In this document: one piece after another, positions 7,353 through 15,391 of the stretch
Layout: every line of letters begins with the position of its first letter
How positions within the stretch are numbered: position 1 is the first letter of the stretch
NCBI GenBank assembly: GCA_017481325.1
Contig: JAFUPG010000071.1
Span: forward strand, 1 to 25,956
Source: Oscillospiraceae bacterium
GTDB lineage: Bacteria > Bacillota_A > Clostridia > Oscillospirales > Oscillospiraceae
Direction: 5' to 3'
Length of the DNA: 25,956 nt
Notes under the pieces: model-generated
Database searches by the model: none
The model's input: only the letters and a program-made list of their open reading frames with translations
What the model was told of the DNA's origin: nothing
Program-made: the position numbers and the translations under genes

Positions 7353-8708
7353 CTATTTTCCTACGCAGAAGCGCTGGAAAATGCGGTCGGTAATGTCCTC
7401 CCGAACGGTGCGGCCGATGACCTCTCCCAGAGCCTCCATGGCACATTCCACATCGGTCAACAGGGCATCGGGGGTGAGTCCGGCATTGTTTTTGGCCCGG
7501 GCAATGGCATCGGCAGCCCGTTTCAGAGCGCCGAACTGTCTGGGATTGGTCAGAATTGAGCCGTCGATCTGTGTACCGCCGCCGAATCTGGCCTCCACAA
7601 AGTCCTGCAGCGCTGTCAGACCCTCACCGGTCTTGGCGGAAACGGTGAAAACATTGTCAAAAGGCAGCGCCTCCGGGGAGATCTGACAGCCTTCGTCGCA
7701 CTTGTTGATCAGGGCGACGGCACAGGGTGCGCTCTTTGCCGCCTCCATGGCAAGGAGATCCTCCTCGTCCAGCGCCCGGTTACCTTCGCAGACAAAGATG
7801 GCAAGCTCTGCCTCCTTGGCCGCCTGACGGGAGCGCTCCACGCCCAGAGCCTCAATGCGATCCTCCGCATCACGCATACCGGCGGTGTCCGTCAGGCGCA
7901 GCAACACCTTGCCCAGGCGCACGGTTTCTTCTACGGTATCCCGGGTAGTGCCGGCGATCTCCGTGACGATCACACGGTCATAGCCTGCCAGAGCGTTGAG
8001 CAGGGAGGACTTGCCCACATTGGGCTTGCCCAAAAGCACCGCCTTCACACCCTGCTTCAGGAAACGCCCCTGTTCATAGGTAGTGAGCAGCCGCTGAAGC
8101 GCTTTTGCGCTGCGCTCCAGGGTCTCTTCCAGCTCCTGCAGCTCAAAGTCCGCAATATCCTCGTCGGGATAGTCCAGCACGGCATGGAAATGGCTGCACA
8201 GGTCGGTCATATCCTCATAAATGGGGGAGATCCGCTGCAGCAGTGCGCCGCCCAGCTGGCCTGCGGCATTGGCAGCGGCCTCGGCGGTCTGGGCATCGAT
8301 CAGATCGATGACCGCCTCTGCCTGGGTCAGATCCAGCTGCCCGTTCAAGAAGGCACGCTTGGTGAATTCGCCGGGACCTGCCTGCCTTGCACCTGCCGCC
8401 AGCAGCGCCTCCAGAGCGGAGGCCAGCATGGCGGGGGAGCCGTGACATTGCAGTTCCACGGTGTCCTCGCCGGTGTAGCTGTGGGGGGCGGGGCAGTAGA
8501 CCGCCATAGCCTGGTCAATGATCCTGCCCTTGCGGTCGTAGACCTTGCCCAGGTACAGCATCCGGGGCTTCAGCTGGGCGATGGTCTTGCCGCAGTCGGG
8601 GACGAAAACCCGATCTGCCACCTCACTGCAGCCCTTGCCCGAGAGCCGCAGGATGCCGATGGCACAGGGGATCTTCCCCGTGGCAACGGCGGCGATAATA
8701 TCACTCAT
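7353..8708 (-). CDS. mnmE: tRNA modification GTPase MnmE (TrmE)
   Basis: A 451-residue GTPase, partner of MnmG in wobble-uridine modification. It has the N-terminal folate-binding domain (about 1-118), a helical domain, and an inserted G domain. The G domain carries the P-loop GKPNVGKS (227-234), DTAG (274-277) and NKCD (335-338). The protein ends with FCVGK, the canonical C-terminal motif that supplies the conserved catalytic cysteine. The stop codon is TAG directly after this motif, so TAG is a true stop in this organism. GGAG of its ribosome site overlaps the last codons of the upstream peptidase gene, with 5 bases between the two genes, indicating co-transcription. Confidence 0.98.
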   Translation of the reverse strand: MSDIIAAVATGKIPCAIGILRLSGKGCSEVADRVFVPDCGKTIAQLKPRMLYLGKVYDRKGRIIDQAMAVYCPAPHSYTGEDTVELQCHGSPAMLASALEALLAAGARQAGPGEFTKRAFLNGQLDLTQAEAVIDLIDAQTAEAAANAAGQLGGALLQRISPIYEDMTDLCSHFHAVLDYPDEDIADFELQELEETLERSAKALQRLLTTYEQGRFLKQGVKAVLLGKPNVGKSSLLNALAGYDRVIVTEIAGTTRDTVEETVRLGKVLLRLTDTAGMRDAEDRIEALGVERSRQAAKEAELAIFVCEGNRALDEEDLLAMEAAKSAPCAVALINKCDEGCQISPEALPFDNVFTVSAKTGEGLTALQDFVEARFGGGTQIDGSILTNPRQFGALKRAADAIARAKNNAGLTPDALLTDVECAMEALGEVIGRTVREDITDRIFQRFCVGK

Positions 8709-8713
8709 AGAAT

Positions 8714-10624
8714 TTACTCCAGTTCTGCGGCAAAGAAGTCCGCCAGCTCTGCCATGCGGCCGGTTTCAAAGGGAGATTTCATGCCGGCCTCGTCTACCAG
8801 CGCCAGAATGGTGTTGCCGGCTGAGCGCTCCAGAAGGGCATAGTAGCTTTCCAGACCGCTGCCGCTGTTCAGCTCGTTCTGATAGATCTGCAGCGCCACG
8901 TCGTTGGAGATGCAGTAGCTGATCACATAATAGGGGGCAATGAAGAAGTGCTGAATATCGATCCAGCCGGGGGCAAGGATGTCCTCCATGCCATACATGC
9001 CCATGCCGAACTTTTCGTTGCATTCGTAGAAAATCTCATTGATCTTTTCGGCCGTCAGTTCTTCTGCGGGAATGTCATAGACCCGCTGCTCAAACTCCGC
9101 ATAGCAGCCCTGACCCAGGAAGGTCAAAATGGCATCGCCCAGCTTGGCATCCGTCAGGCTGCGCTTGTCCCAGGTGGAAAGATCCATCCGGTCAATGGAC
9201 AGGTACTCCAGACCCTGAGAGAAGATCTCGGCGCAGTCAATGGAGTAGGTGTAGCCGCAGTTGACGTAGTTATCCACAAAATGGCCGAACTCGTGGACAG
9301 CGGTGAGGCAGTCGGAGATGTCGCCGGTGGGAGAGACGTACATATAGGGCATGCCGTAGGAATAGAGGTAGGTCACATAGGAACCGGGCATCTTGCTGGG
9401 GGATTCAGAGAGATCATAGAGCCCATAGGCCTCCATATAGTCATAGCTGGTGGCGATATCGCCGCCAAAGCTGTAGGCAACGGTTTTCAGGTTATCCATA
9501 ACCGCTGTGGTGTCCATTTCGGCGCTGTAGTCGGTGTAGACGGCGGTGTAATACATATCGGACAGCTCCAGGGCGATGTCGTTGGTATAAGCCTTGACCT
9601 GCTCCGGTGTATAGTCACGCTCATAGGTGTACTCGTAAGCAAAGTGGGCATAGCTCTCATAGCCCAGCTCGGCGGCGATCTCCTGACGAATCCCCACCAG
9701 CTGAATAAAGATCTCGGCGCAGAGGGGATTGTACTTCTCGTAGTAGAGCCTGTAAATTTCCATATAGGAATTGTAGTCCAGAGAGGGGTCGGACAGCAGT
9801 TCCTCCACCAGCTGTTCTTCGCCCTGCCAGGTGATGGTCATCTCGTTCTGCAGCGCCATGTACTCGTTCTGCAGGTTAGACTCCTCCTGCATCAATTCTA
9901 CCACCCGGTCGTTGGAGTAGATCTGGTTTTGATCGTAGTAGTCGAAGAAGCCCTCACCGAAGTACTTTCTCTCCAGCTCCTCACGGAGGGAACTCTCACC
10001 CATGGCGATGTAGCAATTCTCCTCCGCCTGGGACAGCAGAGGGCTTTGCTCGTCACACCAGCTGTTCTCCTCGTCGTAGAAGCTGTCATCCAGATCCAGG
10101 CAGTAGCGGATATAGGCATAGGTGCTCATGGTGTGGAACCAGGCGTAGTCCCCGTACAGAGCGTCAAAGGCATCGAGAATATCGTCGGCATCCTCGCCGG
10201 CCGCTGCCATCTCCCCGATCTTGGCGAAGCCGTCGATCATGGCCTGGGTGTCGGGACGCTCGTAGACGATCTCGTCAAAGGGGATTTCCTCCATGGGTGC
10301 GATCTCATAGCGCTCGTACTCCTGGTAGGGGGTGTGGTCGGAAGTTTGGGTATCGTCAGGCTCGGTGGGTTCGGTGGTCTCGGTGGGCTCTACAGGCTCG
10401 GTGGACTCCGTTTCCGCATCGGGTTCGGTCTGGGTGGTGGGCTTTTCGGTGTCCTCGGTCTCTTCCTCCTCGGTCAGATCGTCCCAATCAATGATGGATT
10501 CCGGAGCCACAACATCCATGTCGGCCATTACGCTGCCCAGGGCAGCCAGAGAACAGCCCTGCAGCAGCAGGGAAAGGCACAGCAGCAGTGCCAGCAGCAC
10601 AAAGATCACTTTTATCTTTTTCAT
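8714..10624 (-). CDS. M3-like zinc metallopeptidase lipoprotein (oligoendopeptidase-type)
   Basis: A 636-residue protein with a lipoprotein signal peptide (Lys-rich start, hydrophobic core, lipobox LQGC with C24 as the lipidated residue). It should be anchored to the outer face of the membrane. Residues about 50-100 form an acidic Thr/Glu/Pro-rich linker. The catalytic part carries HEFGH (444-448) and a downstream Glu in AEIFSQGLEYL (E466), the zinc ligands and general base expected of gluzincins related to family M3. An aromatic PYYVISY segment near the C-terminus resembles the M3 substrate-binding Tyr region. The gap between HEFGH and the third ligand is about six residues shorter than in PepF. 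It probably cleaves peptides outside the cell. Its ATG overlaps the stop of the upstream phosphatase gene (ATGA), and it precedes mnmE by 5 bases. Confidence 0.85.
   Translation of the reverse strand: MKKIKVIFVLLALLLCLSLLLQGCSLAALGSVMADMDVVAPESIIDWDDLTEEEETEDTEKPTTQTEPDAETESTEPVEPTETTEPTEPDDTQTSDHTPYQEYERYEIAPMEEIPFDEIVYERPDTQAMIDGFAKIGEMAAAGEDADDILDAFDALYGDYAWFHTMSTYAYIRYCLDLDDSFYDEENSWCDEQSPLLSQAEENCYIAMGESSLREELERKYFGEGFFDYYDQNQIYSNDRVVELMQEESNLQNEYMALQNEMTITWQGEEQLVEELLSDPSLDYNSYMEIYRLYYEKYNPLCAEIFIQLVGIRQEIAAELGYESYAHFAYEYTYERDYTPEQVKAYTNDIALELSDMYYTAVYTDYSAEMDTTAVMDNLKTVAYSFGGDIATSYDYMEAYGLYDLSESPSKMPGSYVTYLYSYGMPYMYVSPTGDISDCLTAVHEFGHFVDNYVNCGYTYSIDCAEIFSQGLEYLSIDRMDLSTWDKRSLTDAKLGDAILTFLGQGCYAEFEQRVYDIPAEELTAEKINEIFYECNEKFGMGMYGMEDILAPGWIDIQHFFIAPYYVISYCISNDVALQIYQNELNSGSGLESYYALLERSAGNTILALVDEAGMKSPFETGRMAELADFFAAELE
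10340..10475 (-). repeat. Low-complexity Thr/Glu/Pro coding repeat
   Basis: The DNA reads as irregular repeats of GGCTCGGTGG-like units on the + strand. On the - strand it encodes TEP/TET/EPTE repeats in the surface-exposed linker of the M3 lipoprotein. It is a likely site of length variation between strains. Confidence 0.6.
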
Positions 10625-11424
10625 TTGATCCTTCCTTTCATATCCGGTTCTTCCAAAATCTTCTGAGCGATTTCAATCAGCTGCGGGTGGTTCAGGGGGT
10701 TGCCTGCGGCAACGGAGCAGGGGGTGGTCAGCCGCAGCGCTGTGCCGTCCAGGGCGCTGACGATGCCGCCGGCCTCGGTGACGATCAGGCTGCCTGCGGC
10801 ATAATCCCAGGGCTGCAGACAGGTTTCAAAGAACACATCGCCGCCGCCGGAGGCCAGATAACACAGATCCAGCGCCGCAGAGCCGCCCCGGCGGAAATCC
10901 AGGGTCATGGGGAACAGCTCCTGCACCATGCGCACTGTGGCAGGTACGGTGTCCCGGTAGTAGATTGCACTGCCGAAGAGCACCAGGGATTCCTGAAGAC
11001 TGACAGGCTTCATTTCCAGCCGCTTGCCGTTCAGGTAAGCGCCTCTGCCCCGTCCGGCGGTGAAAAGCTCGTCGTAATAGGGGTTGTACACGGCGGCGCT
11101 CTCCATCCGGCCTCCCACATAAAGCCCCACGGAGATGCAGCTGTGGTGCAGCCCACGGACAAAATTGGTGGTGCCGTCGATGGGGTCGACGATGAAGAAG
11201 CCTTCCTTATCCTGAATGTCGTGATACTGCTCCTCCTCACCGAAGAAGCCGTATTGCGGAAACGCCTCTGCCAGTTTTCTGCGCAGCAATTCCTGCACCT
11301 TTGTGTCGTATTCCGTTACCAGATCCCGGGGCGAGCCCTTCTGTGCCACGGAATCGGCAATATTTCTGGCCTGGAGAACCAGCTGCCCCGCCTCTTTGGC
11401 AATGGCACCCATACGCTGTTCCAT
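10621..11424 (-). CDS. Inositol-monophosphatase family protein (SuhB-like)
   Basis: A 267-residue Mg2+-dependent phosphatase of the inositol monophosphatase superfamily. The metal-binding motifs are visible: GEEE (62-65), DPIDGTTN (80-87) and WDYAAG (206-211). Related enzymes dephosphorylate inositol phosphates, 3'-phosphoadenosine phosphates or sugar phosphates, and the sequence does not decide between these. The longer frame starting at 11451 is rejected: AAGGAGG lies 8 nt before the ATG at 11424, and 11451 is essentially the predicted transcription start. It is the first gene of the leftward operon and its stop overlaps the start of the peptidase gene. Confidence 0.9.
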   Translation of the reverse strand: MEQRMGAIAKEAGQLVLQARNIADSVAQKGSPRDLVTEYDTKVQELLRRKLAEAFPQYGFFGEEEQYHDIQDKEGFFIVDPIDGTTNFVRGLHHSCISVGLYVGGRMESAAVYNPYYDELFTAGRGRGAYLNGKRLEMKPVSLQESLVLFGSAIYYRDTVPATVRMVQELFPMTLDFRRGGSAALDLCYLASGGGDVFFETCLQPWDYAAGSLIVTEAGGIVSALDGTALRLTTPCSVAAGNPLNHPQLIEIAQKILEEPDMKGRIK

Positions 11425-11456
11425 TCTCCGCACCTCCTTACAGTATTTCACCCTAC

Positions 11457-11465
11457 ATTATATCA
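11457..11465 (-). promoter_or_regulatory. Extended -10 promoter of the leftward operon
   Basis: On the - strand TGATATAAT gives a perfect -10 (TATAAT, + strand 11457-11462) with an extended TG. The -35 region (about TGTGCA, 17 bp away) is weak. It predicts a 5' leader of about 25 nt before the phosphatase start at 11424. Confidence 0.65.
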
Positions 11466-11800
11466 CAATTTCCGCTGCTTGCACAGTATTATTTCGTCAA
11501 AGACGAAAATTGGCGAAAGAGTAACAAAAACTGTGAAAAAAGTAGAAAAATTTGTAACCGTGGAAAAGCCTGTCGAGGTTTACCGTAAAAATGAATGAGG
11601 CATCTGTGTATAAACCTGTAAATTTGTTGATAACTCTATGGATTACCCCCCAAAAACCGGTAGTTTTATGACGATTATGTTAACAAAATGTTACGCAAAA
11701 GCCGGTTTCTTCTTTTTTACCCTTTTGTGAAATTGCCGAAACCTTTTTGTGATTTTTGTGGAAATTTCGCAAGTCCTTATAGCATTTTACCCCCGGGATG
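11466..11800. other. AT-rich divergent intergenic region with DnaA-box-like sequences
   Basis: This non-coding stretch separates the leftward and rightward operons. It is much more AT-rich than its surroundings. It has two 8/9 matches to the DnaA box complement TGTGGATAA (TGTGTATAA at 11605-11613 and TGTTGATAA at 11625-11633). Weaker 7/9 matches lie at 11532, 11559, 11637 and 11757, all in the same orientation. A 13-bp palindrome TAACAaaaTGTTA lies at 11681-11693, and inverted arms AAACCGG/CCGGTTT at 11654 and 11702. No supported gene is present. Origin activity is only a possibility. Confidence 0.45.
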
Positions 11801-11809
11801 TGCTATAAT
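11801..11809 (+). promoter_or_regulatory. Extended -10 promoter of the U32-maf-mre operon
   Basis: TGCTATAAT gives a consensus -10 (TATAAT, 11804-11809) with an extended TG. The -35 is not recognisable at 16-18 bp. Predicted leader is about 45 nt before the ATG at 11862. Confidence 0.65.
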
Positions 11810-11861
11810 AGAGTACCTATTGCTGAAAATAGGCTCATTAAACGAATCAGGAGAGCGACCT

Positions 11862-13946
11862 ATGCCGGAACTGCTTTGCCCCGCCGGTTCTACCGATGCC
11901 CTGCGTGCCGCAGTGTGCAACGGTGCCGATGCGGTTTACTTGGGTGTCCAGGATTTTAATGCCCGTCACGGCGCCCGTAATTTCACAATGGAAGAGCTCC
12001 CCGAGGTGCTGCGCTATTGCCATGCCCGCTCGGTCAAGGTCTACCTCACCTTAAACACCCTGGTCTCCGACCGGGAGATGGAGGCCGCCACCAAGGTCAT
12101 CGCCGGTGCAGCCGCTGCCGGCATCGATGCCTTTATCGTCCAGGATCTGGGCATGGTGTCCCTGTGCCGTCAGGTTGCGCCTACAGTGCCCATCCACGCC
12201 TCTACCCAGATGAGCATTCACTCCTTGGAGGGCGTCCGTCAGGCGGCGCAAATGGGCATCACCCGTGTGGTGCTGGCCAGAGAGCTCTCGGGGGAGGACA
12301 TGGCCTACATCCTGCGCAACAGCCCCATCGAGATCGAGATCTTTGTCCACGGCGCTTTCTGTATGTGCTATTCCGGCCAGTGCTATATGTCCGCCCTCAT
12401 CGGCCGCCGCAGCGGCAACCGTGGCCAGTGCGCCCAGCCCTGCCGCCTGCCCTACGGCTACGACCGTTTTGAAGAAAAATACCCCCTGAGCCTGAAGGAT
12501 AACTGCCTGATCCGCCAGCTTCGTGAACTGACGAACCTGGGCGTTGCCAGTTTGAAGATCGAAGGTCGCATGAAGCGGCCGGAGTACGTGGCCGTGGTCA
12601 CGGATATCTACCGCCGTGCCCTAGACGAGGGCACAGTCAGTCCGGAAGCTATGCATATGCTGGAGGCGGTGTTCTCCCGTCAGGGCTTCACCCAGGACTA
12701 TTACTACCGCAAGACCGGCCCCCAGATGTTCGGCACCCGTCTGAAGGACGGGGAGAACAAGACCATTTTACAGGCCGCCCGTGCTTCTTATGAGAATGTG
12801 GAGCCCCAGCGTGTGCCAGTGGATTTCTATGCCATTGTGTCCGCCGACCAGCCGGTGCAGCTGGCAGCCCAGGACGATCTGGGCAACGTGTGCAAAACCG
12901 TGGGCGAACTGCCCGAAGCAGCCCGTACCCGGGAACTGAGCCAGGAGGAGCTGCAGTAGCGCCTGCGCAAAACCGGTGGCACGCCCTTCTACTGCCGCTC
13001 TGTCCGCTGCGTGCTGGATCGCAACCTCAGCGTGCCAGCCTCGGAGATCAACCGTTTGCGCCGTGAGGTGCTGAGCCAGCTGCTGGCCCTCCGTGGCAGA
13101 TTCCGGGAGGTGGAGACCCACCGCCCCGAAGCACCCCAGAAATTCACCGGCAGCCGCAAGCCTCCGGTGCTCACCGTCAGCATCACCCGTACAGAGCAGA
13201 TCACCCAGCGCCTGCGCCGGATGAAGCCAGCGGTTTTGTACGTTCCCATTCATCTGATCATGGATGATCCTGCCTTCTATACCGCTCTGGCCAAGGATCA
13301 GGTCATTGCCGCCGTGCTGCCCAGAGTCCTCCGGGACAATGAGACTCCGGCGCTTCTGGCGCAGCTGCTGCGCCTGAGACCCATGGGCATTACCCGGGTC
13401 CTGGTGGGCAACCTGGGGCAGATCGAGATCTGCCGTGCCCGTGACCTGGAGGTCAGCGGAGATTTCGGCATGAACGTGTTCAACTCCCGTTCCATGGCCA
13501 TGCAGAAAAAGCTGGGACTTGCCAGCACCACGGTCTCCTTTGAGATGACCTTGCCTCAGATCCGTGACCTGTCCAAGCCTTTGCCCACGGAGATGATCGT
13601 CTACGGTCGCCTGCCCTTGATGCTCACAGAGAACTGCCTCATGAAAAACCGCAGCGGCATCTGCTCCTGCCAGACGGATACCACCCGTCTCATCGACCGC
13701 ATCGGGGAGGAATTCCCCGTAATCAAGGACGGCAACACCTGCCGCAGTGTGATCCTCAACGGCAAGAAGCTCTACCTTCTGGATAAGAAGGACGAGCTGC
13801 GCAAGCTGGGGCTGTGGGCGCTGCGCCTGTCCTTCACCACAGAGAACCCTGCAGAAATCGACGGCATTCTGGCTCAATGGCAGTCCGGCGGACAGTTTGA
13901 ACCCGGCTCCGGCACCAGAGGTCTGTACCTGCGAGGGGTAGAATAA
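11862..13946 (+). pseudogene. U32 family peptidase/RNA hydroxylation protein (RlhA/YdcP-like), interrupted by one in-frame TAG
   Basis: One continuous frame of 694 codons plus stop, broken only by TAG at 12957-12959. The N-terminal part (11862-12956, 365 residues) begins MPELLCPAGSTDALRAAV and contains the U32 signature EIFVHGAFCMCYSGQCYMS, with further Cys in RGQCAQPCR that suit an iron-sulfur site. The C-terminal part (12960-13946) resumes in the same frame with KTGGTPFY and the second domain seen in long U32 proteins with DUF3656 (YGRLPLMLTENC, then CRSVILNGKKLYLLD). Long U32 proteins such as E. coli RlhA hydroxylate C2501 of 23S rRNA. AGGAG lies 8 nt before the ATG at 11862; the upstream in-frame extension to 11688 precedes the promoter. 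The codon before the stop is CAG, so CAG to TAG is a simple explanation. A restart could occur at GTG 13011, but no good ribosome site is seen there. Pseudogene, sequence error and readthrough all remain possible. Confidence 0.75.
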
Positions 13947-13955
13947 GGAGAAACT

Positions 13956-14531
13956 ATGAATATCATTCTTGCCTCCGCCTCTCCCAGACGGCGTGAACTT
14001 TTAGAGCGCATGGGGCTGCGCTTTTCCGTCCGCACTGCCGACCACGACGAGACAATGGATTTATCCGCCGATCCCGAGGCGGAAGTCCGCCGTGTCAGCG
14101 AATTGAAGGCACGGGCGGTGGAGCAGCTCTGCGAAAAAGAGGATCTCATCATCGCCGCCGACACCATTGTGGTCTGCCAGGGGAAAATTCTGGGCGAGCC
14201 TGCCGACGAAGCAGAGGCCTACGAGATGCTCCGCCTGCTCTCCGGCCGGGAGCACCGGGTCATTACGGGTCTGTGCGTTCTGAAGGACGGCATTTCTTAC
14301 TGCCACAGCGAAGTGACCCATCTCAGCTTTGTGGAGCTGACGGATCGGCAGATCCGTGCCTATATCGCCACCGGCGAGCCCATGGACAAGGCCGGTGCCT
14401 ACGGCATCCAGGGGAGGGCTTCCGTTTTCGTCCCCGGCATCCGTGGGGATTATTATAACGTAATGGGTCTACCCGTCTGCGCTCTGGCGCAGATCCTGGA
14501 AAAGTGCGGCATCGTCCTGCCTGCACAGTAA
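13956..14531 (+). CDS. maf: Maf family nucleotide pyrophosphatase
   Basis: A 191-residue Maf/HAM1-fold enzyme. The family hydrolyses canonical or modified (d)NTPs such as dTTP, UTP or methylated pyrimidines to the monophosphate, and has been linked to septum control in Bacillus. Motifs: ASASPRRREL at the N-terminus (nucleotide binding), AADTIVVCQGKILGEP in the middle with the catalytic Asp, GREHRVITGL, and KAGAYGIQG near the end. AAGGAG lies 6 nt before the ATG. It starts 9 bases after the U32 stop and precedes mreC, the usual Firmicutes neighbourhood. Confidence 0.95.
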   Translation: MNIILASASPRRRELLERMGLRFSVRTADHDETMDLSADPEAEVRRVSELKARAVEQLCEKEDLIIAADTIVVCQGKILGEPADEAEAYEMLRLLSGREHRVITGLCVLKDGISYCHSEVTHLSFVELTDRQIRAYIATGEPMDKAGAYGIQGRASVFVPGIRGDYYNVMGLPVCALAQILEKCGIVLPAQ

Positions 14532-14543
14532 TGGGGTGATTTT

Positions 14544-15374
14544 TTGAAGAAACAATTCAGCACACGGGTCAAGGCGATCATTGTCATTGCTCTTGTCCTT
14601 GCCATCGTGATTTCCATCGTCTCCGCTCTCTTCGGCGCAACCTGGCCGGAGAAGGGTGTGCAGGCGGTGCTGACGCCCATCCGCAGCGGTGTCAGTGCCA
14701 TTGTGCGCCAGGTGGAGCGGTACTATGACTATATTTTCGGCTACGAAGCCCTGGAGGCGGAGAATAAATATCTCCGGGAGCGCATCGCTCAGATCGAGGA
14801 TAACATCCGTGAGAACGATGCTCTGGAGCGTGAAAACCGCCGCCTGCAGGAGCTGCTGGATCTGAAGGAGAAGAACATTGACTATGCGCTCTGCTCTGCC
14901 TACATCGTCTCCTGGGAGTCCTCCAGCTGGAAGAGCAGCTTCACCATTGCCAAGGGCAGTTCCGACGGCCTTGCCGAGGGCATGGTGGCGGTGACGGAGT
15001 ATGGCCAGGTGGTGGGCATCATCAGCGAGGTGGGCCCCAACTGGTCCAGCATCACCACGGTGTTGGACTCCTCCTTGAAGATCGGTGCCAGCATCTCCTC
15101 CTCCGGCCATACGGGCACGGTGCAGGGCTCCTACACCACCGATAACATCGGCAAGCTCCGCATGAATTACCTGCCCAGCGATGCCGTTCTGCGCAACAAT
15201 GACCAGGTCGTCACCACCGGCTCTGCCGTTTACCCCAAGGATCTGATCCTGGGCTACATCGAGGATGCCGGCATCGACGAGACCGGCGTGTCCAAATACG
15301 CCATTTTGACCCCTGCGGTGGATTTTAACACCCTGGAGCAGGTATTTATTCTCACCCAATTCCAGGCAGACTGA
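14544..15374 (+). CDS. mreC: Rod shape-determining protein MreC
   Basis: A 276-residue bitopic membrane protein of the elongasome. It has a short basic cytoplasmic start, a membrane span (about 11-30), a coiled coil (about 65-115, YLRERIAQIEDNI and onward) and an extracytoplasmic beta-domain with family patterns SSWKSSFTIAKGSSDGL and GQVVGIISEVG. It scaffolds peptidoglycan synthases for lateral wall growth. The start is TTG at 14544 behind a GGGGTGA ribosome site, 12 bases after the maf stop. mreB does not lie between maf and mreC here. Confidence 0.95.
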   Translation: MKKQFSTRVKAIIVIALVLAIVISIVSALFGATWPEKGVQAVLTPIRSGVSAIVRQVERYYDYIFGYEALEAENKYLRERIAQIEDNIRENDALERENRRLQELLDLKEKNIDYALCSAYIVSWESSSWKSSFTIAKGSSDGLAEGMVAVTEYGQVVGIISEVGPNWSSITTVLDSSLKIGASISSSGHTGTVQGSYTTDNIGKLRMNYLPSDAVLRNNDQVVTTGSAVYPKDLILGYIEDAGIDETGVSKYAILTPAVDFNTLEQVFILTQFQAD

Positions 15375-15391
15375 GGAAGGAGCAGGCACCT

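Noticed and set aside
8948..10666. A 572-codon open frame on the + strand over the M3 peptidase gene
   Set aside because: Antisense shadow of a gene with lipobox and HEFGH motif; the product is a hydrophobic Gly/Val/Ile mixture without family features.
11591..11671. A 26-codon ORF in the divergent spacer
   Set aside because: No ribosome site, AT-rich sequence and no conserved feature; expected by chance.
11688..11861. N-terminal extension of the U32 gene by 58 codons
   Set aside because: It includes the promoter -10 element at 11804-11809 and has no homology-like features. The ATG at 11862 has AGGAG at proper spacing and the expected U32 N-terminus.
12957..12959. TAG reassigned to an amino acid (alternative code or pyrrolysine)
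   Set aside because: mnmE ends with TAG directly after its conserved FCVGK terminus, other genes use TAA or TGA normally, and no pyl genes are seen.
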